From Hymenobacter sp. BT188 (lineage in GTDB: Bacteria; Bacteroidota; Bacteroidia; Cytophagales; Hymenobacteraceae): a DNA stretch of 64,000 nucleotides. Of this stretch, positions 36,495 through 45,254 are shown in pieces (the stretch's first letter is position 1; the number at the start of each line of letters is the position of its first letter). A program made the translations under genes and the position numbers. The notes beneath the pieces are model-generated. The model saw nothing but the letters and a program-made list of their open reading frames with translations, was not told the origin of the DNA and ran no database searches. The stretch spans positions 682,001-746,000 of the forward strand of contig NZ_JACSCW010000004.1 of assembly GCF_014333585.1 (NCBI RefSeq), given 5' to 3'.

Positions 36495-37658
36495 TTACCA
36501 AATAGAATCGATCACCTGATTTAGTTTTTGGGCTTCGGTATCCCAAAATACTTCCGTCGGAATGCCATTCGGATAAAACCTGTGACCGGCTACGGCATTA
36601 GCTACTGCGCGCACATTGGCGGTAGTAAGCCTATCAAACTCTAGTACAACGCCTGCCCCATGCTTACTCACTAACTCTTCCCAGAGCGGATTGGGCGGAA
36701 TCAGAACCGGTAGCCCATGGGCCATATACTCAAATAGCTTTGTCGGGCGGCAGCGCCTCGTGCTGGCGTGGGGCCGGTAGGGAAGCAGCCCGATGTGGCT
36801 TTGGTGGATGGCATCCACAATTTGCTCATGGGGCACCAGCGTATCGCCACCAATCAATATGACCCCGTCGCCGCTGGACGCAATAGCTTCCTGGAAGCGA
36901 CGCAGTAGATCCGGCTGCTGACAATACCCGATAATCGTCAGCCGGGTTTGGGGCCAGATGGTTTGCAGCTGGCGCGTCAGCTTCAGAGCTTCAAACACGC
37001 CGTTCAACTCGGAAATGGTACCTGAATATAGCAACTGTAGCTTCTGGCCGGGCTGGGGCAGAGGCTGGGGGGCAAATTGTGGCGTTTCGCCTTGGGGAGG
37101 CTGGTATTTGTTTTCGAGAATAACCGTGCGTTCGGATTGGCCAAAGGGCAGTTCATCAGCGTAGCTGCGCTCGGCCAGCACAACAGCAGACGCCTGCTGC
37201 GCCGCCCACGTTTCTATCTGCCGCACGAGGCCAGCCAGCGTATCACGAATCCAGGCTGGATACACGGCCTGCGTTTGGATATTGAGAGCGTAGTTCTCGC
37301 GCACATCATAGATAAAAAGCCCCCCAGGCGTCAGCTTTTGCCACAGTAACGTAAGCGGCAGTAGCTCTGGGGCATGCACGAAAACAAGGGCGGGGCGTAG
37401 GCGGCGCAGGAGCTGCCAGTAGCGCCATTGAGCTAGTAATCGTTGCCAGCTCAGGCGCGAACCAGCCAGCAATTCGTGGGTATAAAGATTGTGGGGGGCT
37501 TTTTTGGGAGTAGATGCCCGCCGGCCCGCTACGTGTACCACCACACCGGGGCGGGCAAGCAAGGTGCGGGCGAATTTGCCCAGCATTCGGGTATCATTCA
37601 GCGGCTTGAGCACAGAGGCCAGCAGCACTACGCGCCCACTTGAGGTTGACGCGGGCAT
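36495..37658 (-). CDS. Glycosyltransferase, GT-B (family 4-like)
   Basis: 387 residues. The N-terminal acceptor domain runs to about 180 (VVLLASVLKPLNDTRM, LRRLRPALVFVHAPELL). The C-terminal GT4-like donor domain has LQLLYSGTISELNGVFEALK, RLTIIGYCQQPDLLRRF, and PTKLFEYMAHGLPVL, with the Glu that contacts the nucleotide sugar. It probably works on an envelope or exported glycan. The start codon overlaps the stop of the upstream phosphodiesterase gene (TAATG), implying translational coupling. Three G6 motifs fall inside (near 37074, 37320 and 37492). Confidence 0.9.
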   Translation of the reverse strand: MPASTSSGRVVLLASVLKPLNDTRMLGKFARTLLARPGVVVHVAGRRASTPKKAPHNLYTHELLAGSRLSWQRLLAQWRYWQLLRRLRPALVFVHAPELLPLTLLWQKLTPGGLFIYDVRENYALNIQTQAVYPAWIRDTLAGLVRQIETWAAQQASAVVLAERSYADELPFGQSERTVILENKYQPPQGETPQFAPQPLPQPGQKLQLLYSGTISELNGVFEALKLTRQLQTIWPQTRLTIIGYCQQPDLLRRFQEAIASSGDGVILIGGDTLVPHEQIVDAIHQSHIGLLPYRPHASTRRCRPTKLFEYMAHGLPVLIPPNPLWEELVSKHGAGVVLEFDRLTTANVRAVANAVAGHRFYPNGIPTEVFWDTEAQKLNQVIDSIW

Positions 37659-38527
37659 TAGCGCAGCGCTTGGGCGACTTCGAGGGGTCGGTCGGTGGCC
37701 AGAATATCGGCGCCGTTCTGCACGAAAGTGCGGTACTGTTGGTCGCCGCGAGTCTCGGCCTGCTTATCGAGGTTGCCCAGAACGCCCAAAATGCAGGCAA
37801 TTCCTTTGGTATGCAAAAACTGATACAGCGCCGGATCGGGCTCGGCAGTACCCACGAAGGCTATCATGTTCTGGTCGGGCACACCGGCCGCGCGTAGGCG
37901 CTCGTAGTCTTCCTGACCGCCAATGGACACCGAAATCATCAGTTGAGGATCCAGCCGATACACAGTAGCCGCATCGGGAGCATTGTAGGTAATAACGGCG
38001 GCATAGCTGGCCGCGTTGGTACGATGAATCATGTCTACCACTTTCGTAAAGGGCACTCCACGCTTCACATCCAGAGTAAACAAGCATTTGTCTTTGCCCC
38101 AACGCAAGGCTTGCTCCAGGGTAGGAATGCGGAAGTTGGTGGCAGTGCCAAAGTTGTCCTCCAGCCGATACTCCTGGCATTCAGCCCACGTTTTGTTGAT
38201 AAGAGGGCCGGTGCCGGTGGTCGTGCGGTCTAGCGTTTTGTCGTGCAAAAGCATCAGCACACTATCGCGGGTCAGGTCGATGTCGCACTCAATAATCATG
38301 GGCGTCTGACCAACCAAATAAGCAAAGGACTCCAACGCATTTTCGGGGTAGCCAGGATAATTACCGCCACCCCGGTGGGCGCTCACGCGGGCTGGCAGGC
38401 CTGGGCGGTATCGGAATACCTGCGGCGTCTCGACTACGGATAAGCGGCCGGCGAAGGTATCGGCTTTGGGCTGGCAACCACTTAGTAAAGCACTAATACC
38501 GAAAAGGAACAGACTGATTTTTTTCAT
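37658..38527 (-). CDS. Glycerophosphodiester phosphodiesterase lipoprotein
   Basis: 289 residues from the ATG at 38527. The lipobox is LLSGC near residue 17, so it is likely an outer-membrane or periplasmic lipoprotein. The longer open frame upstream would bury this signal. GDPD motifs: VSAHRGGGN, YPENALESF, IECDIDLTRD and MLLHDKTLDRTTTG, which give the conserved His, Glu and Asp metal and catalytic residues. It releases glycerol-3-phosphate from glycerophosphodiesters. It is coupled to the downstream glycosyltransferase. Confidence 0.92.
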   Translation of the reverse strand: MKKISLFLFGISALLSGCQPKADTFAGRLSVVETPQVFRYRPGLPARVSAHRGGGNYPGYPENALESFAYLVGQTPMIIECDIDLTRDSVLMLLHDKTLDRTTTGTGPLINKTWAECQEYRLEDNFGTATNFRIPTLEQALRWGKDKCLFTLDVKRGVPFTKVVDMIHRTNAASYAAVITYNAPDAATVYRLDPQLMISVSIGGQEDYERLRAAGVPDQNMIAFVGTAEPDPALYQFLHTKGIACILGVLGNLDKQAETRGDQQYRTFVQNGADILATDRPLEVAQALR

Positions 38528-38795
38528 GATAACTATGGAGGCATTTCTATAAGCGGTCGGCTGAAGAAGCTCGGCTAATGAACGCTCGCCCAAATATGGA
38601 GATTGTGTACCGCTTTGCCCGCTTTTGGCTTTCTTATCTGAGCTTCCTTTGCTGGTATCTAAGGGCTTTAGATAGGTGTTTATTCTGCTGATTAGCAGTA
38701 AGTAAACGCTTAGCTTGCCTCCCTTAAAGCCCAACTATAACTTGGATTAATTCCAGCCTCGAGAAGTAGCTCGCTGTGTGGTTTTTCGCCCTACT

Positions 38796-39740
38796 ATGCG
38801 CTTTCTTCTCTTGCTGGTGGCCTGCGGGCTGCTGTTCCTCTCCACCGTAGCTGTCCCGCTGCCCGCCGACACGGTCACTCTCCAGGTTTCCCGCTTACCA
38901 AGCAACGGCTTGTTACTCACCCAAGGCTGGCGCTATCAGTTGGGCGACAACCCGCAGTGGGCCCGACCCGATTTCGATGACAGCGCCTGGGATACTCTCG
39001 ATCCCACTCGGCTCCGACGGGAACTGCCGGCTGTCCTGGGCATGAAGATTAGTTGGCTACGCCTGCGCTTCCGTCTCGGCGACAGCCTGCACCAGCGTGA
39101 AGTATTGATGAGTGCATGGCTGATTGGGACCTGCGAGATCTACCTCAACGGCCACCTGCTCGCGCACCAGGGTCTTAATGACGCCGACGCAGCTCGGGTA
39201 CTGCCCCATGGCTTGGTGGGGCCAGTCGTGCTCCCAACGGGTGCACCGGCCGAGCAGGTGCTGGCGGTGCGCTACGCCCCCGGGCAGCCGCTACTGCGTG
39301 GTAATAGCTACCGGCCCCAATTTGCGATACGACTGTAATTGCCATAGCAGTATTGGCAAGGTGAGGCAACAAGTAAAGGTGCGGTGACACCTTTTCTCAT
39401 TCTTCTGGGAATTAGTGCTTTGCTCACGCTACTGTACCTGGCCGTGCGCCAGCGCCAGTAGGTGGGCGAAGCCGGTTACCAGCCCACAGTGCGGGTCTCG
39501 ACCCAGCAAGTGGATGGGCACGTGCACATTCGGGTACAGGACAACGGCACGGGTATGAGTCAAGCAGTGCGTGAGAAGATATTCCAGCCCTTCTTTACCA
39601 CAAAGCCCCCCGGCGAGGGCACAGGCCTTGGCCTATCTTTGAGTTACGATATTATTGCCCAAGGTCACGGCGGTGGACTTGCCGTGGAAAGCCAAGAAGG
39701 TCATGGTTCAGAGTTTACCGTTTCACTAGACTGTGTAGAT
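38796..39740 (+). pseudogene. Remnant of a 7TM sensor histidine kinase
   Basis: Three pieces of one protein type lie in order. The first, 38796-39338, has a signal peptide and a jelly-roll-like sensor domain (WRYQLGDNPQWARPDFDDSAW, WLIGTCEIYLNGHLL), ending in a stop. The second, about 39383-39460, encodes one membrane helix (LILLGISALLTLLYLAV), then a stop. The third, 39462-39730, is the C-terminal HATPase part only (VQDNGTGM, FFTTKPPGEGTGLGLSLSYDI, GHGSEFTVSL). The remaining six membrane helices and the His-phosphorylation domain are missing, so a large internal deletion is inferred. It is bordered by palindromic repeats. Confidence 0.85.
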
Positions 39741-39756
39741 ACTAAACTAAAAGAAC

Positions 39757-39993
39757 GGTCATGCCGCGGGGCACGACGCCTCTCGTGGGCAATAGCTGCC
39801 CCACTCTCTGTCATCCTGACGCAGGAAGGATCTTCTCACTATAGAACAACTAGCATGGTAATGAATTGCCCTACCGTAAGAAGGTCCTTCCTGCGTCAGG
39901 ATGACAGAGAGTGGGGTGAGAGATACATTTAGAAATCTACTTTGTGTAATTAATATAACAAAGACTGCACGCGAAAGGCGTCGCGCGGCATAT
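39757..39993. repeat. Degenerate family-B-like element, interrupted
   Basis: The left arm at about 39757-39790 (ATGCCGCG...CGACGCCTCTCG) and the inverted right arm at about 39967-39993 (its reverse reads ATGCCGCGCGACGCCTTTCG) match each other imperfectly. They resemble the GTCATGCAGAG...CTCGCG family. The family C element at 39799-39916 lies between them. Confidence 0.55.
39799..39916. repeat. Palindromic element, family C
   Basis: Inverted 36-base arms (39799-39834 and 39881-39916) differ by one base. The core is CATCCTGACGCAGGAAGGA. Each arm can fold by TCCT/AGGA. It is nested inside the degenerate element above. Confidence 0.9.
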
Positions 39994-40171
39994 CCACCTT
40001 ATGTAGGTTGAAATCTCCTGCTTTTTACACGACTACCTGCGCCTCCATACGACTGTAGCTAATCGAGAACGATACTATTGATTTGACTTAATGTGCCTAG
40101 TTCTCATGAGACCGTAGACATAGTCAGCAGGGGGCTTATATACTTATACCCGGCAACACACCCTAATTACG

Positions 40172-40179
40172 TAGTTTTG
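40172..40179 (+). promoter_or_regulatory. Putative -7 box of dapD promoter
   Basis: TAGTTTTG, an exact TAnnTTTG match, 30 bases before the dapD ATG. No clear -33 element. Confidence 0.5.
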
Positions 40180-40208
40180 CTGGCTAGAAACTTACTTCTA
40201 TTCATTTC

Positions 40209-41027
40209 ATGACCGACCTGCAAGCCACCATCGAAGCCGCCTGGGACAACCGCGACCTACTGCGCGAATCCATTACTACCGACGCTATTCATGCCGTAAT
40301 CGAAGAGCTGGACAAAGGCCGCTTGCGCGTGGCCCAGCCCACCGCTAGCGGCGAGTGGCAGGTAAACGACTGGGTGAAAAAAGCCGTCATCCTGTATTTT
40401 CCCATTCAGCAGATGGAAACCCTGGAGTTGAAACCCTTCGAGTATCGCGACAAAATGCGCCTTAAAACTGGCTACGAAGCCCAAGGCGTGCGCGTAGTAC
40501 CGCCCGCTACGGCTCGCTACGGCAGCTTTTTGGCCTCCGGCGTTATCCTGATGCCCAGTTACGTGAACATTGGTGCCTGGGTAGGCGAGGGGACGATGGT
40601 GGATACATGGGCCACAGTAGGCTCCTGCGCGCAAGTAGGCGCGCACGTGCATTTGAGCGGCGGTGTGGGTCTGGGGGGCGTTTTGGAGCCCGTGCAGGCA
40701 GCGCCGGTTATTATTGAGGATGGCGCTTTCATTGGCTCGCGCAGCATTCTGGTAGAAGGCTGCCACATCGGTAAGGAAGCTGTGATTGGAGCTGGCGTTA
40801 CTATTACGGGCAGCACCAAAATCATCGACGTTACAGGTCCGGAGCCCAAAGAATATCGTGGCCACGTGCCGGCGCGCTCGGTGGTTATTCCCGGCTCTTA
40901 TGCCAAGCAATTTCCGGCTGGCGAGTTCCATGTGCCCTGCGCCCTGATTATCGGCCAGCGCAAGCCAAGCACGGATTTGAAAACTTCGCTGAATGACGCC
41001 CTGCGCGAGCACAACGTAGCTGTTTAG
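40209..41027 (+). CDS. dapD: Tetrahydrodipicolinate N-succinyltransferase
   Basis: 272 residues. An N-terminal helical domain is followed by a left-handed beta-helix of hexapeptide repeats (MPSYVNIGAWVGEGTMVDTWATVGSCAQVGAHVHLSGGVGLGGV, read as a run of repeats). The ending LIIGQRKPSTDLKTSLNDALREH fits DapD. It uses succinyl-CoA in the lysine/diaminopimelate pathway. Single gene with a terminator at 41069-41120. A G6 motif codes for the LGG of the repeat region. Confidence 0.96.
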   Translation: MTDLQATIEAAWDNRDLLRESITTDAIHAVIEELDKGRLRVAQPTASGEWQVNDWVKKAVILYFPIQQMETLELKPFEYRDKMRLKTGYEAQGVRVVPPATARYGSFLASGVILMPSYVNIGAWVGEGTMVDTWATVGSCAQVGAHVHLSGGVGLGGVLEPVQAAPVIIEDGAFIGSRSILVEGCHIGKEAVIGAGVTITGSTKIIDVTGPEPKEYRGHVPARSVVIPGSYAKQFPAGEFHVPCALIIGQRKPSTDLKTSLNDALREHNVAV

Positions 41028-41068
41028 CTTATTGTAATTAGCCTTCTTCCGTAGTGAAGAAAGCATAG

Positions 41069-41120
41069 AACCCGTCTTTAACTTGGTTTACAGCGCTGTA
41101 GATCAAGCCAGAGACGGGTT
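41069..41120 (+). terminator. Intrinsic terminator of dapD
   Basis: AACCCGTCT at 41069-41077 pairs with AGACGGGTT at 41112-41120. An inner stem (CTTGG/TCAAG region) closes the loop, and TTTTG follows. Confidence 0.75.
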
Positions 41121-41240
41121 TTGTGCTTAATATCATTGCTGCCAATGATTTACATCAGAGACAGAAAGAGTCGGACGCTGTAATTTTCTTTCTGGCTGCT
41201 TACTCACAGGAGTACTCAGCTGATTCTTAAGAATTTGCTT

Positions 41241-43841
41241 ATGCTGGCTCCGCTCCAAACTGCTTCCACTACCGAGGTGCCCCGGTCCGAAATCGTACCT
41301 GAAGGGTTGACTGCCGAGGAGGTACTTCTTCAAAGGCAGCGCTTCGGGGAAAACGTGCTAGCTCCTGCCACTCGCCACCGGTTTTGGGGAATTGTGCGCG
41401 GCATCGCAACCGAACCAATGTTTGCGCTGCTGGTCGCTACGGCGGGCATTTATCTCATTATTGGCAGTTATTCCGAAGCCTACGTTCTGCTGGGGGCCAC
41501 CGCAATTGTAGCAGGCATCTCCCTATATCAGGAAGCCCGCAGCGACCAGGCGTTGCTTGCTTTACAACAGCTAGCGCAACCGCTGGCCCGGGTGCGCCGG
41601 GCCAGTCAGGATGTGGCGCTACCCGCCGCCGAGCTTGTTGTAGGCGATATCCTGCTCGTGGCGGAAGGTGAGCAGGTGGGGGCCGATGGCGTGCTGCTCG
41701 AAGCCCATGACTTGGAAGCCGACGAGTCATTTTTGACGGGCGAGTCGTTGTCGGTGAGCAAAGTGGCCGACGGTCAGCAGCAGCTGTTTGCTGGCTCGTC
41801 GGTGGTGGGCGGTACGGGCATCGTGCAGATTACGGCGGTGGGCAGCCAAACCCGGCTGGGCCTCATTGGGGGGCTAATTTCACAGGTGAAGACGCCACCG
41901 ACGCCGCTTCAGCAGCAGGTGCGCTCGTTTGTACGCCGCATGGCAATGGTGGGCGGCGTGGCCTTCATTGTAGTGTGGGCCTACAACTGGTGGGACTCAG
42001 GCAGCCTGGCGCATGGGCTGCTGCATGGGCTAACGATTGCCATGGCCGTATTGCCGGAGGAAATACCGGTGGCCCTGTCGTCTTTTATGGCCTTGGGCGC
42101 TTGGCGGCTTATGCAGCAGCGCCTGCTGACCAAGCAGCCGCAAACGGTAGAAACGCTGGGTTCGGCTACCGTTATCTGCGTTGATAAAACCGGAACGCTC
42201 ACCCAAAATCGTATGACGCTGAGCCAGCTCTATTACCCTGGCCAGACGGGTCCCCTTCCTTTTGAGGAGCAAAAAGAGCTTCCAGCACCGCTAACTGACT
42301 TACTGGAAACTGCTATGTGGGCCAGCGAGCCTACGCCCTTCGACCCGATGGAGCAGGCTTTGCATCGGGCTTATGCCCAAATAACTCTCATCGACCAGCG
42401 CCCGGCTTACCGCATGGTGCACGAATATCCGCTGGGGGAAAAGCCCCCCATGATGACGCACATCTTTGCGCATGCTGATGGCCGCCTGATCGTTGCTTGT
42501 AAGGGCGCCCCCGAAGGCATTATTGCCCGGTGCCATCTGCCCGAAGCCGAGAAGATTCAGGCGTTGGCTGTGCTCACACAGCTGACGACGGCGGGCCTGC
42601 GCGTACTGGGGGTAGCCAGCTGCACGGATATCCCCGAGGTATATCCGGCCTCGCAGGAAAACTTTGTTTGGGAGTTTAAGGGGCTGGTTGCTTTTACTGA
42701 TCCACCCAAGCCGACAGCGGCGGCCGTGCTCCGGCAGCTGTATGAGGCTGGCCTGCAAGTAAAAATGATTACCGGCGATAATGCCCTGACAGCCGCTGCC
42801 ATAGCCCAACAGGTTGGCCTGCGACACAAGGAGCCGATGCTAACCGGAGTCGAAGTAATGGCGCTGGAACCTGCGGCTCTGGAACAGCAAGTAGGAGAGG
42901 TTGATTTGTATGCCCGCATGTTTCCTGAAGCCAAGCTGCGCGTGATCGAAGCGCTTAAAGCCAATGGACAAGTGGTGGCAATGACCGGCGACGGGGTCAA
43001 CGATGGGCCGGCCCTCAAGGCGGCCCACATTGGGGTAGCCATGGGCCACCGGGGCACGGAGCTGGCCCGGCAAGCCGCCGACCTCGTATTGTTGGATGAT
43101 GATCTGGGTGGTATGGTTACGGCCATCAGCTACGGCCGCCGGATTTATGACAATCTGAAAAAGGCGGTGCAGTACATCATCGCCATCCATATTCCGCTTA
43201 TTCTCACGGTGTTAGTGCCGTCCTTGCTGGCGTGGCAGTATCCGGTGCTGCTGGGGCCGGTGCATGTCATATTTCTGGAGCTTATCATGGGCCCGACTTG
43301 CTCCATTATCTTCGAGAATGAGCCGATGGAAGCCGATACCATGCAGCGCCCGCCTCGGCCAGTCACGACTACTTTTCTGCAACTTGGTGAGCTAGGCGGC
43401 AGTCTTATGCAGGGCCTTGTAATTGCCGCCGGGGTGCTGGGTGTGGCCGCTTATGCCCAGATGCAGGGCTATTCTGAGCCACTGACCCGCACGCTCACCT
43501 TTACGACGCTGGTGCTGGCCAACGTGCTGCTTACGCTCGTGAGCCGGTCGCGCCACCATACGCTGCGCCGTTCGCTGTATTACCATAATCCGTTGCTGCC
43601 TGCTATGCTGGCCCTCACGCTGGTTTTGCTGGCGCTTTGCCTCGCAGTGCCTGCTCTTCAGCAACTGTTTCAGCTACAATCGCTTAGCTGGCTGCAACTG
43701 GTAATCTGTGCTGGCGTAGCGGTTCTGAGCACAGGCTGGTTTGAAGTGTACAAAGCACTTAGAAGCCCTGAAAGCAAGGTTATTACGAATGATGCGCAAT
43801 CCACCTCAAACCCCGACCATACAGCAACTGTGAATAAGTAA
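41241..43841 (+). CDS. Cation-translocating P-type ATPase (P2-like)
   Basis: 866 residues from the ATG at 41241. Domains in order: a cation-ATPase N-terminal segment (GLTAEEVLLQRQRFGENVL), the actuator with TGES, TM4 with PEEIPVAL, the phosphorylation site DKTGTLTQNRM, an N domain with KGAPEGI, and a P domain with TGDNALTAAAIA and MTGDGVNDGPALKAAHIGVAMG, then C-terminal membrane segments. It is closest to type II Ca2+-type pumps. The PEEIP variant leaves the transported ion uncertain. An inverted CTGGGGGAAAAGCCCCCCA occurs inside near 42432. Confidence 0.92.
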   Translation: MLAPLQTASTTEVPRSEIVPEGLTAEEVLLQRQRFGENVLAPATRHRFWGIVRGIATEPMFALLVATAGIYLIIGSYSEAYVLLGATAIVAGISLYQEARSDQALLALQQLAQPLARVRRASQDVALPAAELVVGDILLVAEGEQVGADGVLLEAHDLEADESFLTGESLSVSKVADGQQQLFAGSSVVGGTGIVQITAVGSQTRLGLIGGLISQVKTPPTPLQQQVRSFVRRMAMVGGVAFIVVWAYNWWDSGSLAHGLLHGLTIAMAVLPEEIPVALSSFMALGAWRLMQQRLLTKQPQTVETLGSATVICVDKTGTLTQNRMTLSQLYYPGQTGPLPFEEQKELPAPLTDLLETAMWASEPTPFDPMEQALHRAYAQITLIDQRPAYRMVHEYPLGEKPPMMTHIFAHADGRLIVACKGAPEGIIARCHLPEAEKIQALAVLTQLTTAGLRVLGVASCTDIPEVYPASQENFVWEFKGLVAFTDPPKPTAAAVLRQLYEAGLQVKMITGDNALTAAAIAQQVGLRHKEPMLTGVEVMALEPAALEQQVGEVDLYARMFPEAKLRVIEALKANGQVVAMTGDGVNDGPALKAAHIGVAMGHRGTELARQAADLVLLDDDLGGMVTAISYGRRIYDNLKKAVQYIIAIHIPLILTVLVPSLLAWQYPVLLGPVHVIFLELIMGPTCSIIFENEPMEADTMQRPPRPVTTTFLQLGELGGSLMQGLVIAAGVLGVAAYAQMQGYSEPLTRTLTFTTLVLANVLLTLVSRSRHHTLRRSLYYHNPLLPAMLALTLVLLALCLAVPALQQLFQLQSLSWLQLVICAGVAVLSTGWFEVYKALRSPESKVITNDAQSTSNPDHTATVNK

Positions 43842-43847
43842 CTGGCT

Positions 43848-44258
43848 CTAGTCGTTTGAATTAGGAAATGTGCGCTTAGCTCTCTCCGGATCGTAGCCGG
43901 TGCCGCCGAAGAAGTACAGCATCACAGCGCGGGAGTAGCGCAGCAGCACAGGCGTAAACAGCAGCACGGCAATAGACACCGTTACGATGTACACCCACGT
44001 ATCCGGGTCGCCGAAAAAGTTATAGAGCAATACGCCCACCATAATCACAATGCCGGTGGAGAAGGCGTAGCTGATGTACATGGCGCCCCAGTAAAAACCG
44101 GTTTCGGGCTCGTACTGCAGTCCACAGACCGGGCAGCTGGCGGGCATGTCTGTGAACTTACTCAGGTTGAAAGCTGAGTGCGTAAAAAGGTCGCCCCGAT
44201 GACAGCGCGGACATTTTTGGGCCAGCAAGGCTAAGAGGGTAGAGTCGTTGGCGGCCAT
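43848..44258 (-). CDS. DUF983 membrane protein
   Basis: 136 residues. Two CxxC knuckles (CPRCHRGDLF and CPVCGLQYEPETGFYWGAMYISYAF) sit before two membrane segments at about 60-85 and 90-112. This is the DUF983 signature. Function unknown, and members often lie near respiratory genes elsewhere. It converges on the ATPase gene with 6 bases between the stops. Confidence 0.9.
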   Translation of the reverse strand: MAANDSTLLALLAQKCPRCHRGDLFTHSAFNLSKFTDMPASCPVCGLQYEPETGFYWGAMYISYAFSTGIVIMVGVLLYNFFGDPDTWVYIVTVSIAVLLFTPVLLRYSRAVMLYFFGGTGYDPERAKRTFPNSND

Positions 44259-44404
44259 AATGGGAGTAAAAATCAGATGAGAATGAGGCTGTAAACCAAC
44301 GCCCGCCTAGTGAAACCGAATGTAATGTTAGTCGCGAAATAGGTGGTACAACGCCCCCTTATCAGTTGATACGCTTAAAATAATTGTTTTTGCCATGTTG
44401 GCCC

Positions 44405-44439
44405 AAAAAAGCCCCCCAGATATGTCTGGGGGGCTTTTT
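44405..44439. terminator. Intrinsic terminator, G6-type
   Basis: AAAAAAGCCCCCCAGA pairs with TCTGGGGGGCTTTTT over a 4-base loop. It follows msrA on the minus strand. Confidence 0.92.
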
Positions 44440-44474
44440 CACAGATTGCTGATAACTGCTGAAAGCGTGCTGTT

Positions 44475-45020
44475 TTAAGCCGTTGCTTTTTTGAGCTTTT
44501 CGCCAAACACCGCTTTCACCTTATCCACTTTCGGCTTTACTACAAACTGGCAGTAAGGCTGGCTGCCATTCAGGTTGAAGTAGTTCTGGTGATAGTCTTC
44601 GGCCCGATAAAACGTGCCTAAAGGTAGGATTTCCGTCACGATGGGCTTGGGAAAAGCATGGGCCTCGTTGAGCTTCTGCTTGTACTCTTCGGCCAGGCGC
44701 TTTTGCTCCTCATTGTGGTAATAAATGCCGGAGCGGTACTGGTCGCCTACGTCGTTGCCCTGACGGTTGAGGGTCGTCGGGTCGTGGGTTTTCCAGAACA
44801 CTTCGAGCAGTTCTTCAAACGTGATTTTCTGCGGGTCGAAGGTGATTTGCGTTACCTCGTTATGACCCGTCAGGCCGCTGCATACTTCTTTGTACGTAGG
44901 GTTGGCGATGCGCCCGCCGGTGTAGCCCGACACGACTTTCTCCACGCCTTCCAGGTTCTGAAAAACGGCCTCTACGCACCAGAAGCAGCCGGCGCCAAAT
45001 GTTGCTTGTTCCATTGTCAA
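44475..45020 (-). CDS. msrA: Peptide methionine sulfoxide reductase MsrA
   Basis: 181 residues. The catalytic Cys is in the canonical [13 protein letters not shown], followed by [23 protein letters not shown], and [23 protein letters not shown]. No signal peptide, so it is cytoplasmic. It reduces methionine-S-sulfoxide in proteins. No fused MsrB domain. Confidence 0.96.
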   Translation of the reverse strand: MTMEQATFGAGCFWCVEAVFQNLEGVEKVVSGYTGGRIANPTYKEVCSGLTGHNEVTQITFDPQKITFEELLEVFWKTHDPTTLNRQGNDVGDQYRSGIYYHNEEQKRLAEEYKQKLNEAHAFPKPIVTEILPLGTFYRAEDYHQNYFNLNGSQPYCQFVVKPKVDKVKAVFGEKLKKATA

Positions 45021-45206
45021 GGGTTAGTCTAGGTGAGTTGGGAGCCAGCCACGCCGCTTATTCGATAAATGGCGGCAGTAACCGGTAACTACGTAGTAAC
45101 AGCAAGTGAGCCCTGAAAGGTTTGAATCAGCCTCAATAGACTTCTGAGTAAAGCAATAGGGTCAACTTCGCGCAGAATAACAGCTAGGTTACCAGTGTTC
45201 AGATAT

Positions 45207-45243
45207 AAAAAAGCCCCCCAGATAGTTTCTGGGGGGCTTTTTT
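45207..45243. terminator. Intrinsic terminator, G6-type
   Basis: AAAAAAGCCCCCCAGA and TCTGGGGGGCTTTTTT with a short loop, 11 bases beyond the 3-hydroxyacyl-CoA dehydrogenase stop. Confidence 0.93.
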
Positions 45244-45254
45244 GAAGAAAAAAA

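Larger units (their letters stand above)
39761..40208. other. Intergenic region of repeats and dapD promoter
   Basis: The left 230 bases are the nested palindromes. From 39997 to 40208 there is only AT-leaning sequence with the likely dapD promoter. An apparent reading frame continuing from the kinase remnant to 39932 is carried by the repeats and is not a gene. Confidence 0.6.

Noticed and set aside
39741..39932. Continuation of the kinase remnant's open frame to 39932.
   Set aside because: It runs through the nested repeats after the ATPase domain ends and has no domain content.
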